Below are positions 7,971 through 19,435 of a stretch of 64,000 nt of DNA, in pieces. Made by a program: the position numbers and the translations under genes. A model generated the notes under the pieces. The model made no database searches. It was not told where the DNA came from and worked only from the letters and a program-made list of their open reading frames with translations. The DNA is from Rhizorhabdus histidinilytica. Its GTDB lineage: Bacteria; Pseudomonadota; Alphaproteobacteria; Sphingomonadales; Sphingomonadaceae. Every line of letters begins with the position of its first letter. Within the stretch, counting starts at the first letter, position 1. Location: contig NZ_FUYM01000001.1 in NCBI RefSeq assembly GCF_900167915.1, positions 1 through 64,000 on the forward strand, written 5' to 3'.

Positions 7971-9335
7971 TCACTCCGCGAACAGCGCAGCGAAGTCGTG
8001 CGCGGTCTTCTCCAGCCGCGTCAGCGCGTCGTCGACCTCCCCGTAGCCGTCAGCGAGATGGTCGATGTCGCCCGCGACATTTTCGGTATCGGTACGGATC
8101 GCGGCGATCGTCGAGGACATGGAATCGGCGGCGAGCGCGGTCTGGTCGACCGCTGCGGTGATCGTCGTCACCGTGCGCGCCTGGACGTCCATCGCTTCGC
8201 GGATGCGCGCGGCGCAGGCCTCGACCTCGCCCACCGTGGCGCGGATCGATCCGTTGGCGTCGACGGCCTGGGCGGTCGCGGTCTGTATCGCGGTGATCTT
8301 CCGGGCGATGTCGTCGGTCGCGCGCGCGGTCTGGTTGGCGAGGTTCTTGACCTCCTGCGCGACCACCGCGAAGCCGCGACCGGCCTCGCCCGCGCGAGCG
8401 GCCTCGATCGTCGCGTTGAGCGCCAGTAGGTTGGTCTGCCCAGCGATGTCGCGGATCAGGCCGAGGATCGACTCGATCGCGCGCGCATGGTCGGACAGCG
8501 CCTCGGACACCGACAGCGCCTCGGCCGACTGGCCGGCGGCGCGGGTGGCGACCGACGCGGCGACGTCGACCTCGCGGCGCGCCTCCTCGATCGCGCGGAT
8601 CAGGCCGGCCGCGGTCTGCGCGGCATCGCGCATCGCGGTGGCCGATTGCTCGGCGGCGGCGGCGACCTCGGACGTCTTGCCGAGCATGCCGCGCGCCGAT
8701 TGCGAGGCGAGGCTGGTCTGGTCCCGCAAGGTCGCCGACCGGCGCGAGGTGCCCGCGAGGATGTCACCGATGTCGGTGCGGAACATCTGGCTGGCCGATT
8801 CCCGCAGGATGAGCGAGCGCTGGCGCCGGATGGCGTTGAAATAGGACAGGTTGAGCTCGAGCTGGATCGCGCCGAGCATGTCGATCGTGCGCTGCGCGGA
8901 CAGGACGAACGCCATGTCATCGGGAAAGCGCTCGGCGATCCGGTCGACGATCATCCCGTTCTCGCGCGCGGTGTCGAGCAGGATGGTCGGCAGCGGAATC
9001 TTCAGGCTGTAGACGAGCCGGCTGTTGAAGCCGAGGATACGGATCCAGTCGGCGTCGATCGGCTGCGAATAGACGTGGCGACGGCGCTCGATCAGGTCGT
9101 CGACCCGCAGCGCGAGGAAGGCGTCGACATCGCCCTCGGCGCTATTCGCCAGTCGTTGGAGCTTGGGCGTCCAGTTCTCGCGAAGGACCTCGACGATCGT
9201 GTCGGAAGCGCGCTCCCACAAGGCGGCGAGCCGCTGGTGCAGGCCGGCCTCCCGGTAATGCGACACGCGCTCCGCGATCTCGGCCTCGGTCAGCACCGCT
9301 TCGATAGGCGCCAGCGGCGCCGAAGCCATATCCAT
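7971..9335 (-). CDS. soluble methyl-accepting chemotaxis protein, possibly globin-coupled-sensor-like
   Basis: A 454-residue chemoreceptor with no membrane segment. Residues about 1-170 form an all-helical sensor region. Residues about 180-450 are the coiled-coil signalling domain, with the conserved hairpin tip at about 295-330 ([18 protein letters not shown], then [11 protein letters not shown]). The sensor has the size and some spacing of globin-coupled sensors (HemAT type), but where the heme-binding histidine would be expected I read [13 protein letters not shown] (residues 101-113), without histidine. It may therefore be heme-free or a different fold. Start has a strong AAGGGAGAGG site. 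Chemoreceptor identity is firm; the sensor call is tentative. Confidence 0.88.
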   Translation of the reverse strand: MDMASAPLAPIEAVLTEAEIAERVSHYREAGLHQRLAALWERASDTIVEVLRENWTPKLQRLANSAEGDVDAFLALRVDDLIERRRHVYSQPIDADWIRILGFNSRLVYSLKIPLPTILLDTARENGMIVDRIAERFPDDMAFVLSAQRTIDMLGAIQLELNLSYFNAIRRQRSLILRESASQMFRTDIGDILAGTSRRSATLRDQTSLASQSARGMLGKTSEVAAAAEQSATAMRDAAQTAAGLIRAIEEARREVDVAASVATRAAGQSAEALSVSEALSDHARAIESILGLIRDIAGQTNLLALNATIEAARAGEAGRGFAVVAQEVKNLANQTARATDDIARKITAIQTATAQAVDANGSIRATVGEVEACAARIREAMDVQARTVTTITAAVDQTALAADSMSSTIAAIRTDTENVAGDIDHLADGYGEVDDALTRLEKTAHDFAALFAE

Positions 9336-9376
9336 CGATCCCTCTCCCTTCGGGCGCGGATCATAGCCGGATATGG

Positions 9377-9922
9377 TTAACGACGCGTTGAACCCGCCAG
9401 GGTGAAGCGCACCAGCAGCGCCGCGCCGCCCGTCGTCACCGGGACGGCGGTGTCGACGATGTCGAGCCGGTCAAGCTCGTCCTCCCCGATCCGTTGCGGT
9501 TCGAGAGCCAGGAGGAAGATTGCATCGCCGCCCGTCACCTCGGCGCCCGCTGAGAGGCGCCGCATCTCGACGTCGCACCGACCGCGCCGGGCCATGGCGT
9601 TGAGATCGACGACCGGGCCGGCAATCGGTTCGCCGGCGATCGGTGCTCCGCCGTCGAAAGGGAAGGGCGCGCTGCCGCCGTCGAGCGTGACGTCGAGCCC
9701 GGCACCGGACAGGCGCAGCCTGCCCTCCAGCACGGCGAGTACCCGGTCGACCCCGTCGAAGGCGGAGAAGGCGCCGGTCTGCTCGACCCGCGCCATGCTC
9801 AGCCGCCAGACAAAATCGTCCATGCCGGCGTCCGGCGGGAATACGGCGATCTCGCGCGTCGTCCCGCCGCCGTTCTTCCACGGGACCGCCGGGCGGTCCG
9901 CGATCCGGAGGACCCGGTTCAC
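9377..9922 (-). CDS. hutD: HutD family protein
   Basis: A 181-residue HutD family cupin-type protein. The typical opening of basic residues then [16 protein letters not shown] (near residue 17) and [17 protein letters not shown] is diagnostic. HutD proteins are encoded with histidine-utilisation genes and are thought to temper the pathway, though no enzymatic activity is settled. The start is GTG at 9922, two bases after the hutU stop, so it is the last gene of the leftward hutIHGUD operon. Upstream reading would only extend into hutU in another frame. Confidence 0.88.
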   Translation of the reverse strand: MNRVLRIADRPAVPWKNGGGTTREIAVFPPDAGMDDFVWRLSMARVEQTGAFSAFDGVDRVLAVLEGRLRLSGAGLDVTLDGGSAPFPFDGGAPIAGEPIAGPVVDLNAMARRGRCDVEMRRLSAGAEVTGGDAIFLLALEPQRIGEDELDRLDIVDTAVPVTTGGAALLVRFTLAGSTRR

Positions 9923-9924
9923 GA

Positions 9925-11592
<1,668 letters not shown>

Positions 11593-11603
11593 CGCAGGTC
11601 CTT

Positions 11604-12407
11604 TCAGTTTCGGGCGAAGGCGAGGCAGGCCGTCAGGATCGCGCGCAGCTCGGCGATGACGGGGCTCGTCGGGTCGAAGGGGGCGGGCCAGTTGTCGGGC
11701 CCGGGAGCGTCGGGTTCGTCGAGATAGGCGCGCATCGCCAGCTCCATCTGGATGGCATGGATGCCATCGGCGGGGCGACCGTAATGGCGGGTCGTCCAAC
11801 CGCCCCGGAAGCGGCCGTCGAGGACATGGCCCCAGCCCGTCGCGGCGGCGATTTCGGTGACGGCTGCGGCGAGCGCGGGATCGCAGGTCGCGCCGTTGTT
11901 GGTGCCGATGTTGAACAGCGGCAGTTCGCCGTCGAACAGGCGCGGCACCCGGCTCAGGATCGAATGGGCGTCGTAGAGCACGACCTTGCCGTGACGCGCG
12001 CGGAGCCGGTCGAGCTCGGCCGCCAGCGCGTCATGATAGGGATCGAACCAGGTCGACCGGCGCCAGCCGATCTCGCCGGCGTCGGGCGGCGCGTCGCGAT
12101 AGAGCGGCTCGCCGGCGAAGGTGGTGGTCGGGCACAGCTCGGTCGTGGCCTGCCCCGGATAGAGCGAGGCGCCCGACGGATCGCGGTTGAGGTCGATCAC
12201 GCTGCGCGAGATGCGGCTGCGGATCGTCGTCGCGCCGAGCGTATCCGCGAACCCGTAGACCTGGTCGATCCACCAGTCGGCATCCTTGCGCGCCAGCCAG
12301 GGCGAGACGAAGCTGCCTTCCAGCTCCTCGGGAATCTCGGTGCCGCTGTGCGGGAAGGCGACGACCAGCGGCGCCTCGCCCCGCGAGACTTCGAGCCAGT
12401 CGAGCAT
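11604..12407 (-). CDS. hutG: N-formylglutamate deformylase
   Basis: A 267-residue N-formylglutamate amidohydrolase that hydrolyses N-formyl-L-glutamate to glutamate and formate, the last step of the five-step histidine route. Visible family features are [15 protein letters not shown] near residue 16, [11 protein letters not shown], the region [13 protein letters not shown] and [20 protein letters not shown]. The ATG at 12407 shares one base with the hutH stop (TGATG), giving translational coupling; a GTG one codon upstream is possible. With hutF on the other arm it shows that formiminoglutamate is deiminated first, then deformylated. Confidence 0.95.
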   Translation of the reverse strand: MLDWLEVSRGEAPLVVAFPHSGTEIPEELEGSFVSPWLARKDADWWIDQVYGFADTLGATTIRSRISRSVIDLNRDPSGASLYPGQATTELCPTTTFAGEPLYRDAPPDAGEIGWRRSTWFDPYHDALAAELDRLRARHGKVVLYDAHSILSRVPRLFDGELPLFNIGTNNGATCDPALAAAVTEIAAATGWGHVLDGRFRGGWTTRHYGRPADGIHAIQMELAMRAYLDEPDAPGPDNWPAPFDPTSPVIAELRAILTACLAFARN

Positions 12408-13936
12408 CACGCCAGGCCCGGCAATGCGATCGCCGCCGCCGTCACCAGCGCGCCCGACCGGACCAGCGCGTTCGCCGCCTCCATGTCGGGATGGAAATGC
12501 CGGTCATGGTCGAGCATCGGCACCTGTGCGCGCAGCAGGGCGCGCGCGGCTTCGAGTGGGCCGCTCGACCGGAGCGGCGCGTGGAAGTCGCACCCTTGTG
12601 CGGCGGCGAGCAGCTCGATGCCGACGATCGCATTGGCGTTGGCGGCCATGTCGAGCAGCCGCCGCGCGCCGTGCGCCGCCATCGAGACATGGTCCTCCTG
12701 GTTGGCCGAGGTCGGCAGCGAGTCGACGCTCGCCGGGGTGGCGCGCTGCTTGTTCTCGGAGACCAGCGCGGCGGCGGTCACCTGCGGGATCATGAAGCCC
12801 GAATTGAGACCCGGCTGCGGGGTCAGGAAGGCGGGCAGGCCCGACAGCGCGGGATCGACCAGCATCGCGATCCGCCGCTCGGTGATCGAACCGATCTCGC
12901 AGATCGCCAGCGCGATCATGTCGGCGGCGAAGGCGACCGGCTCGGCGTGGAAATTGCCGCCTGACAGCGCCTCGTCGGTATCCGGGAAGATCAGCGGATT
13001 GTCGGAGACGCCGTTCGCCTCGATCTCCAGCGTGGTCGCGGCCTGGCGCAGCAGGTCGAGCACCGCGCCCATCACCTGCGGCTGGCAGCGCAGGCAATAG
13101 GGGTCCTGCACCCGCGCGTCGTCGACCAGATGGCTCGCGCGGATCGCCGATCCCGTCATCAGGCGGCGCAGCGCGTCGGCGGTCTCGATCTGGCCGGGCT
13201 GGCGGCGCAGCGCGTGGATGCGCGGATCGAACGGGGTGTCCGATCCCTTGGCCGCCTCGGTCGCAAGCGCGCCGGTGACGAGCGCCGAGCGGAAGATCGT
13301 CTCGGTCTCGAACAGCCCGGCCAATGCGTTGGCGGTCGAGAATTGCGTGCCGTTGAGCAGCGCCAACCCTTCCTTCGGGCCCAGCGTCAGTGGCGCCAGC
13401 CCGGCGCGGGCGAGGGCGCCCTCGGCGCTCAGCACTTGTCCGGCCACTTCGATCTGGCCGACGCCGATCATCGCCGCCGCCATGTGCGCGAGCGGGGCGA
13501 GGTCGCCCGAGGCGCCGACCGAGCCCTGCGACGGCACCACCGGGGTCAGCCCGGCGAGCAGCATCGCTTCCAGCATCTCGACCGTCTCCGGCCGCACGCC
13601 CGATGCGCCCTGGGCGAGGCTGGCGAGCTTGAGCGCCATCATCAGCCGGACGACCGGCGTGGGGGAGGGGGCGCCGGTCCCCGCCGCATGGCTCAGCACG
13701 ATGTTGCGCTGGAGCGTCGCCAGGTCCTCGTCGCCGATCTTGACGCTGGCGAGCTTCCCGAAGCCGGTGTTGAGGCCGTAGACCGGCTTGTGCTGGGCGA
13801 TGATCCGTTCGACCGCCGCCGCGCTTGCGGCGATGACCGGAGCCGATGCGGGATCGAGGCTCGGCGCCGCCCCCTGATAGATGGCACGCCAGTCGGCGAG
13901 CGGCACGGCGCCCGGCTTGAGGAGGATGTCGCTCAT
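12407..13936 (-). CDS. hutH: histidine ammonia-lyase
   Basis: A 509-residue histidase that removes ammonia from L-histidine to give trans-urocanate, the committing step. The Ala-Ser-Gly triad that cyclises to the MIO electrophile is at residues 142-144 ([12 protein letters not shown]). The active-site region [11 protein letters not shown] is near residue 53, and length is typical. The start at 13936 overlaps the hutI stop by ATGA. It lies between hutI and hutG in one operon. Confidence 0.97.
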   Translation of the reverse strand: MSDILLKPGAVPLADWRAIYQGAAPSLDPASAPVIAASAAAVERIIAQHKPVYGLNTGFGKLASVKIGDEDLATLQRNIVLSHAAGTGAPSPTPVVRLMMALKLASLAQGASGVRPETVEMLEAMLLAGLTPVVPSQGSVGASGDLAPLAHMAAAMIGVGQIEVAGQVLSAEGALARAGLAPLTLGPKEGLALLNGTQFSTANALAGLFETETIFRSALVTGALATEAAKGSDTPFDPRIHALRRQPGQIETADALRRLMTGSAIRASHLVDDARVQDPYCLRCQPQVMGAVLDLLRQAATTLEIEANGVSDNPLIFPDTDEALSGGNFHAEPVAFAADMIALAICEIGSITERRIAMLVDPALSGLPAFLTPQPGLNSGFMIPQVTAAALVSENKQRATPASVDSLPTSANQEDHVSMAAHGARRLLDMAANANAIVGIELLAAAQGCDFHAPLRSSGPLEAARALLRAQVPMLDHDRHFHPDMEAANALVRSGALVTAAAIALPGLA

Positions 13937-15132
13937 AGACCTTTCCAGATACGGGTGTGGAGGGGATTGAAGCCGATGCGGTAGACGAGCTCGGCCGGGC
14001 GCTCGATGTCCCAGATGGCGAGGTCGCAGCTCTTGCCCGGTTCGAGCGTGCCGATCTCCGCCTGGAGGCCCAGCGCGTGGGCCGCGTTGCGGGTGACGCC
14101 GGCCAGGCATTCGTCGACGGTCAGGCGGAACAGCGTCGCGCCCATGTTCATCGTCAGCAGCAGCGAGGTGAGCGGCGAGGTGCCGGGGTTGCAGTCGGTG
14201 GCGATCGCGATCGGCACGCCCGCCGCGCGCAGCCCGTCGACCGGCGGCAGCTTCGTCTCGCGCACGAAATAATAGGCGCCGGGCAGCAGCGTCGCGACGG
14301 TGCCGGCGCGCGCCATCGCGGCGATGCCGTCCGCGTCGAGATATTCGAGATGGTCGGCCGACAGCGCGCCCGCCTCGGCCGCCAGCTGCGCGCCGTGCAG
14401 GTTGGAGAGCTGTTCGGCATGGAGCTTGACCGCCAGGCCCGCCGCCCGCGCCGCATCGAACACGCGCTGCGTCTGCGCGGGCGTGAAGCCGATCCCCTCG
14501 CAGAAGGCGTCGACCGCGTCGGCCAGCCCTTCGCGCGCGGCGGCGGGGATCATCTCGCGGCAGACCAGCTCGACATAGCCGTCGGCATCGCCGGCATATT
14601 CGGGCGGCAGCGCGTGGGCGCCGAGCAGGGTGGTGCGGATGCCGACCGGCCGGGCCTCGCCCAGCCGCCGCGCCGCGCGCAGCATCTTCAGCTCGTCGGC
14701 GACGGTCAGGCCGTATCCCGACTTGACCTCGACCGTGGTCGCGCCCTCGGCGATCAGCGCGTCGAGCCGGAGCAGGGCGAGCTCGACCAGCCGGGCCTCG
14801 TCGGCGTTGCGGGTCGCGCGCATCGTCGAGACGATGCCGCCGCCGGCGCGCGCGATCTCCTCATAGGAGGCGCCCGCCAGCCGCAGCTCGAACTCATGCG
14901 CGCGGTCGCCGCCATGGACGAGGTGGGTGTGGCAGTCGATCAGCCCCGGCGTGATCCAGCGGCCGTCGAGAGTCTCGGCCCGCTCGGGATCGAAGGCCGG
15001 CGCGTCGGCCGCCGACCCGGCATAGAGGATGCGCCCGCCGCTCGCCGCGACGACGCCGTCCTCGACGATGCCGAGGCCGTTCCCCGCCATCGTCGCCAGC
15101 CGCGCGTCCCGCCAGAGCCTGTCGCATCGCAT
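13933..15132 (-). CDS. hutI: imidazolonepropionase
   Basis: A 399-residue amidohydrolase-fold enzyme that opens 4-imidazolone-5-propionate to N-formimino-L-glutamate, the third step. The metal site begins with [20 protein letters not shown] (His-x-His), and the later LHAEQLSN and DCNPGTSP regions fit HutI. It is the first gene of the leftward hut operon, so the divergent gap 15133-15207 holds its promoter and the putative HutC operator. Confidence 0.97.
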   Translation of the reverse strand: MRCDRLWRDARLATMAGNGLGIVEDGVVAASGGRILYAGSAADAPAFDPERAETLDGRWITPGLIDCHTHLVHGGDRAHEFELRLAGASYEEIARAGGGIVSTMRATRNADEARLVELALLRLDALIAEGATTVEVKSGYGLTVADELKMLRAARRLGEARPVGIRTTLLGAHALPPEYAGDADGYVELVCREMIPAAAREGLADAVDAFCEGIGFTPAQTQRVFDAARAAGLAVKLHAEQLSNLHGAQLAAEAGALSADHLEYLDADGIAAMARAGTVATLLPGAYYFVRETKLPPVDGLRAAGVPIAIATDCNPGTSPLTSLLLTMNMGATLFRLTVDECLAGVTRNAAHALGLQAEIGTLEPGKSCDLAIWDIERPAELVYRIGFNPLHTRIWKGL

Positions 15133-15175
15133 CCCGTCGAATCTCCCTTGCCCACCATCATTGCACCGACTCTCA

Positions 15176-15193
15176 ATAATGTATAGACATTAT
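15176..15193. promoter_or_regulatory. probable HutC operator
   Basis: A perfect inverted repeat, ATAATGT-ATAG-ACATTAT, lies in the 75-bp gap between divergent hutI and hutF. Its TGT-N4-ACA core matches the style of known GntR/HutC operators, such as those with TGTATGTACA-like cores in pseudomonads. One site could control both arms. Binding is inferred from the symmetry, location and the adjacent hutC gene. Confidence 0.7.
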
Positions 15194-15207
15194 CGTGAGA
15201 GGTGACG

Positions 15208-16566
15208 ATGAGCGGCCAACAGTCTTTCCATTTCGACCGGATTTTGCTGCCCGAGGGCTGGACGAGGGACGTCGCGATCACGGTGCGCGACGGGCTGATC
15301 GCCGCGGTAGTGCCGGGCGCCGCGCCGGTCGCGGGCGTCGAACGCCACGCGATCGCGCTGCCCGGCCTGCCCAACCTGCACAGCCACGCCTTCCAGCGCG
15401 GCATGGCGGGGCTGGCCGAGGTCAATCTGGGCGGCGACGACAGTTTCTGGAGCTGGCGCGAGACGATGTATCGCTTCGTCGCGCGGCTGACCCCCGATCA
15501 TCTGCACGCCATCGCCGCGCAGGCCTATGTCGAGATGCTGGAGACCGGCTTCACCCGCGTCGGCGAGTTCCACTATCTCCACCACGACATCGGCGGCGGC
15601 GCCTTCGCCGATCCGGCGGCGATGAGCCTCGCGATCATCGAGGCGGCGGAGGAGACCGGGATCGCGCTGACCCATCTGCCGGTCTTCTACGCCCATGCCG
15701 GCTTCGGCGGCCTCGCGCCGGGCGAGGGGCAGCGCCGCTTCATCCACGATGTCGACGGCTATGCGCGCCTGATCGACCGGTTGCGCGCGCCGATCGCGAC
15801 CTTGCCCGACGCGGTGCTGGGCGTCGCGCCGCACAGCCTGCGCGCGGTGACCCCCGACGAGCTGGCGGCGGTCGCGACGCTCGGCGACGGCCCAGTCCAC
15901 ATCCACATCGCCGAACAGGTCAAGGAGGTCGAGGACTGCCTCGCCTGGAGTGGGGCGCGGCCGGTCGAATGGCTGCTCGGCAACGCCCCGGTCGACGCGA
16001 ACTGGTGCCTCGTCCACGCGACCCACATGACCGAGGACGAGGCCCGGCGGTCAGCCCGGAGCGGCGCGGTCGCCGGGCTCTGCCCGATCACGGAGGCCAA
16101 TCTGGGCGATGGCATCTTCTCCGCCGATCCCTTCCTCGCGGCGGGCGGAGCCTGGGGCGTCGGATCGGATTCGAACGTGCTGATCGACGCGAGCGAGGAG
16201 CTGCGCCTGCTCGAATATGGCCAGCGGCTCGCCCATCGGCGACGCAACCGGCTCGCCCCGGCGGGCGCGTCGGTCGGCGACACGCTGCATCGCGCGGCGG
16301 TCGCGGGCGGGGCGCGGGCACTCGGCGCGCCGGCGGGGCTGGCGGTCGGCCACCCGGCCGATTTCGTGACGCTCGACGCCGATCATCCGGCGCTGGCCGA
16401 GCGCGACGCCGGGCTGCTGACCGACGGCTGGCTGTTCGCCGCCGGCCGGCAGGCGGTCGATGGGGTCTGGCGGCGCGGGCGCCGGCTCGTTACGGCAGGT
16501 CGCCATGCCGATCGCGCGCGGATCGCCGCGCGCTATCGCCGGGTATTGGGGGAAGTGCTGGCATGA
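15208..16566 (+). CDS. hutF: formimidoylglutamate deiminase
   Basis: A 452-residue amidohydrolase of the HutF type, converting N-formimino-L-glutamate to N-formyl-L-glutamate plus ammonia. The metal-binding stretch LPNLHSHAFQRGMAGLAE is near residue 57. Later come HIAEQVKEVEDC, LVHATHMTEDE and GVGSDSN, which carry further metal-site His and Asp residues. The start at 15208 has a GTGAGAGG ribosome site; the GTG two codons earlier is less likely. It overlaps hutC by ATGA. With HutG it defines the HutF/HutG branch rather than direct formamide release. Confidence 0.95.
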   Translation: MSGQQSFHFDRILLPEGWTRDVAITVRDGLIAAVVPGAAPVAGVERHAIALPGLPNLHSHAFQRGMAGLAEVNLGGDDSFWSWRETMYRFVARLTPDHLHAIAAQAYVEMLETGFTRVGEFHYLHHDIGGGAFADPAAMSLAIIEAAEETGIALTHLPVFYAHAGFGGLAPGEGQRRFIHDVDGYARLIDRLRAPIATLPDAVLGVAPHSLRAVTPDELAAVATLGDGPVHIHIAEQVKEVEDCLAWSGARPVEWLLGNAPVDANWCLVHATHMTEDEARRSARSGAVAGLCPITEANLGDGIFSADPFLAAGGAWGVGSDSNVLIDASEELRLLEYGQRLAHRRRNRLAPAGASVGDTLHRAAVAGGARALGAPAGLAVGHPADFVTLDADHPALAERDAGLLTDGWLFAAGRQAVDGVWRRGRRLVTAGRHADRARIAARYRRVLGEVLA

Positions 16567-17264
16567 CGCGCGTCGCAATCCACGATCGTATCCGCCGCGA
16601 GATCGAGGACCGGATCATGTCGGGCGCCTGGGAGGCCGGGCACCGGCTGCCGCCCGAACATGCGCTGATGGCCGAATATGGCTGCTCGCGGATGACCGTC
16701 CACAAGGCGATCGACGGGCTGGTCGATCGCGGGCTGATCGAGCGGCGCAAGCGCGCGGGCAGCTTCGTCGCCGCGCCCAAGGTCCACCGCGCCGCGCTGG
16801 AGATTCCGGATGTCGCGAGCGAGGTCGCCGCGCAGGGCAAGGAGTATCGGCTTGGCCTGATCTCCCGGATCGAGCGCGAGGCCGACCAGCGCGACCGCGA
16901 GCTGCTGGAGATAGCGGGCGGCCCGGTCCTCGCGCTCCACTGCCTCCACCGCGCCGACGGCAAGCCCTTTGCGCTGGAGGAGCGGCTGATCAGCCTCGTC
17001 GCCGTCCCCGCCGCCCGCGATGCCGATTTCGCGCAGCAGAGCCCCGGTGCCTGGCTGCTCGCCCATGTCCCCTGGACCGACGCCCGCCACCGCATCAGCG
17101 CGATCGCCGCGACCCGCACGATCGCCGACCGGCTGGCCGTGCCGCAGGGCAGCCCCTGCCTCTCGGTCGAGCGCTGGACCTGGCGCAACGACGCGCGGAT
17201 CACCTATGCCCGCCAGGTCTATCCCGGCGATCGCCATGCGCTGGTGGCGAGTTTCCTGGCCTGA
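16563..17264 (+). CDS. hutC: GntR-family histidine utilisation repressor
   Basis: A 233-residue HutC-subfamily regulator. The GntR winged helix is at about residues 1-70 (HRLPPEHALMAEYGCSRMTVHKAIDGL), and a UTRA ligand-binding domain of the chorismate-lyase fold follows. In other bacteria HutC binds urocanate and releases its operators. The start overlaps the hutF stop (ATGA), so it is co-transcribed with an enzyme gene and should be autoregulated through the palindrome at 15176-15193. A longer open frame upstream is only a shadow of hutF. Confidence 0.95.
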   Translation: MTRVAIHDRIRREIEDRIMSGAWEAGHRLPPEHALMAEYGCSRMTVHKAIDGLVDRGLIERRKRAGSFVAAPKVHRAALEIPDVASEVAAQGKEYRLGLISRIEREADQRDRELLEIAGGPVLALHCLHRADGKPFALEERLISLVAVPAARDADFAQQSPGAWLLAHVPWTDARHRISAIAATRTIADRLAVPQGSPCLSVERWTWRNDARITYARQVYPGDRHALVASFLA

Positions 17265-17343
17265 GCGAACTGGCATAATCCTCCATTTGGGCCATTTGTT
17301 CTTTATTTTTTCCGCTCATTATGTCATGCGTTAGGGCTGAACG

Positions 17344-18039
17344 ATGATGGAGCGGATAATGGAAGATACCCAAGCGAAGCGTGTTGCCTTCATGCTGCGT
17401 CAGTTGGGGCTTCTTCCATCTCAGAACAGAGACCCATGGCCAAGCAACGGTACGTTTGCAACGTTCGGCCAATCTGGACGACCTGCTCAGTCGACTGAAC
17501 CTGATATCGTGCGATGGGCTCGTGAGCAGCGAGAACGTCAGAAATCGCCCTCGCGCTTTCCGGAGATGGCCTCTTCCGGAAGCAAGCCGAAGCCGTCTCA
17601 AATGCCGAGCATTCCTGTGGGCCTTTCGAAGAAAATGGAAGAATTTCTTCACCAGCAGGCGCCGGAGGTGGACTGGTCGAAAGTTAGAACGAAAGTGGGT
17701 GGGAACAGGTGGGGGTCCTATGCTTCGACCGATGGAAATATGGTCTCCTTTTCAGAACCGCTTGATAGGGTTCACCCTAGGGATTTCTTTCATGAGATGG
17801 CCCATATTCCCGATTGGCAGGATGGATCGCTCACGACCTTGAAATATATTCGTGACGCGCTCTTGTCGGCGGCGAGTTATGCCACGAAGGCGGGGGCGAC
17901 TTATGGGACGTTTGGATCTCCGGTAGCGCCGGCGGACCCTTCGGACGCGATTTGGGGGGAGATTCCCTATGAGAAGGCTGCGAACACGCGAGCCGAAGAT
18001 TGGTACAAGGCATGGTATGCTGGAAAGTCGCCCAAATAA
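17344..18039 (+). CDS. hypothetical protein with HExxH zincin-like motif
   Basis: A 231-residue protein I do not recognise. Residues about 20-90 are polar, proline- and serine-rich and probably disordered. Residues 140-144 read HEMAH inside DFFHEMAHIPDWQDG, a zinc-peptidase type HExxH, and E196 and E200 downstream could supply a third ligand. There is no signal peptide. Base composition is clearly lower in GC than its neighbours, with many codons ending in A or T, which suggests recent acquisition. It overlaps a small lipoprotein gene. ATG 17359 is an alternative start. An effector or toxin-like role is possible but unproven. Confidence 0.65.
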   Translation: MMERIMEDTQAKRVAFMLRQLGLLPSQNRDPWPSNGTFATFGQSGRPAQSTEPDIVRWAREQRERQKSPSRFPEMASSGSKPKPSQMPSIPVGLSKKMEEFLHQQAPEVDWSKVRTKVGGNRWGSYASTDGNMVSFSEPLDRVHPRDFFHEMAHIPDWQDGSLTTLKYIRDALLSAASYATKAGATYGTFGSPVAPADPSDAIWGEIPYEKAANTRAEDWYKAWYAGKSPK

Positions 18040-18505
18040 AATCACGATGGTGTTGCTTGCGGCCAGTCTGTTGGTAGCCTGCAAGGGCAAATACGCCGAC
18101 ATGTCGTTCGAGGAAATCCAGGCGATGGCCCGCAGGCTGCCGCTGGCCGAGCGGTATGATTTTTACCTTGAGGTTCGCGGCAATTCGCGCCTGCCGCCGA
18201 ATGATCAGGTGAAATATGACATCGTTGCCTTGGGCGATCCGGCGTGGCGATATACGATCGGGCGGGCGATGCGCAATTCAGGCGAACTGAGCAGGGCCTT
18301 GCCAGTGCTCAGCGCTTTCGGGCGGTCCTGCACAAAGGCCGAATATCGGCATTTGCGCGATGCCGTGAAGCGGCTGACCTATGACGGCACCGACGATCAG
18401 CGATATATGTTCTCCTCCGTGGACACGGCCTGCGGACTGACATCGCCGCAGCGTGGTCCCCAAAAATACGAGACACTCAACGCGGCGCTCGACTTGCAAC
18501 CTTGA
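18017..18505 (+). CDS. small putative lipoprotein
   Basis: About 162 residues. From the ATG at 18017 the protein starts MLESRPNKITMVLLAASLLVACKGK, a lipoprotein signal with lipobox LVAC followed by lysine. The mature part is helical and contains three further cysteines (SCTKAEY, TACGLT). It overlaps the end of the HExxH gene by 23 bp and shares its lower GC, so both were probably inherited together. No domain is recognised. If the upstream product is a toxic enzyme, this could be its envelope-anchored partner or immunity protein, but that is speculation. Confidence 0.6.
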   Translation: MLESRPNKITMVLLAASLLVACKGKYADMSFEEIQAMARRLPLAERYDFYLEVRGNSRLPPNDQVKYDIVALGDPAWRYTIGRAMRNSGELSRALPVLSAFGRSCTKAEYRHLRDAVKRLTYDGTDDQRYMFSSVDTACGLTSPQRGPQKYETLNAALDLQP

Positions 18506-18547
18506 GGGGGCCGACGCATTCTTTCCTTCCCAGGGAGAGAGGCAGAC

Positions 18548-19435
18548 ATGCGGCTCGACGACGAAAGCGAAAGCACCAATTACGAGATCCGGTCGGGACG
18601 CGGCGGCGGCGGCTTCGGCTTGCCGGTCGGTATCCCGCTCGGCCGGGGCGGGCTCGGTTGCGGGTCGCTGATCCTGATCGGCATCATCTCGCTGGTGCTC
18701 GGCGTCAATCCGCTGACGTTGCTCGGCGACGGTGGCGGGCAGGGGCCGGTCGTGCAGCAGCAGTCGCAACCGGGCGAAGCGCCGGGATCGTCGGGCGAGA
18801 AGACGCCGGTAATGAGCCGGTCGCTCAAGGTGCTCGGTTCGACCGAGCGGGTCTGGGGCCGGCTGTTCCAGGAGCAAGGCGGCACCTACCAGCCGACCAC
18901 TTTGGTCTTCTATTCGGGCGGCACCCAGGCGGGCTGCGGCTTCGCCAACGCATCGGCGGGCCCCTTCTACTGTCCGGCCGACAAGCGCATCTTCCTCGAC
19001 ACCAGTTTCTTCGACGAGCTGAGCGGCCGCTTCGGCGCGCCGGGCGACTTCGCCCAGGCCTATGTCATCGCGCATGAGGTCGGCCACCATGTCCAGGACC
19101 TCGAAGGCACGCTCGACAAGGTCCATGCCGCGCAGAACCGGCTGAGCGAGCGCGAGGCCAATGCGTTGCAGGTCAAGGTCGAGCTGCAGGCCGATTGCTA
19201 TGCCGGCGTCTGGGCGGCGCAGGATCGCAACCTGCTCGAACCCGGCGACGCCGAGGCGGGGCTGCGCGCGGCGGCCGCGGTCGGCGACGACACGCTCCAG
19301 AAGGCGAGCCAGGGCTATGTCGTGCCCGAGGGCTTCACCCATGGCAGCGCCGCCGATCGCCAGAAATGGCTGCGCATCGGGCTCGACAGCGGCGATCCGG
19401 CGCGCTGCGACACCTTCGGGTCGCGAGGCCCCTGA
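18548..19435 (+). CDS. YpfJ-family neutral zinc metallopeptidase
   Basis: A 295-residue membrane-anchored protein of the YpfJ/zinc metallopeptidase family. A glycine-rich cytoplasmic start is followed by one membrane segment at about residues 39-58, a linker, then the domain with HEVGHHVQ at residues 176-183. The later ELQADCYAGVWA supplies a Glu/Asp pair typical of the family. YpfJ is widespread but its substrate is unknown. It ends with TGATG overlap into the phosphatase gene, the first of three overlapping genes (18548-21101). Confidence 0.9.
   Translation: MRLDDESESTNYEIRSGRGGGGFGLPVGIPLGRGGLGCGSLILIGIISLVLGVNPLTLLGDGGGQGPVVQQQSQPGEAPGSSGEKTPVMSRSLKVLGSTERVWGRLFQEQGGTYQPTTLVFYSGGTQAGCGFANASAGPFYCPADKRIFLDTSFFDELSGRFGAPGDFAQAYVIAHEVGHHVQDLEGTLDKVHAAQNRLSEREANALQVKVELQADCYAGVWAAQDRNLLEPGDAEAGLRAAAAVGDDTLQKASQGYVVPEGFTHGSAADRQKWLRIGLDSGDPARCDTFGSRGP

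Noticed and set aside
15195-16562. Frame joining hutF-region sequence to HutC as a possible fusion
   Set aside because: The part before 16563 is an out-of-frame reading of hutF; HutC begins at the ATGA overlap where family similarity starts.
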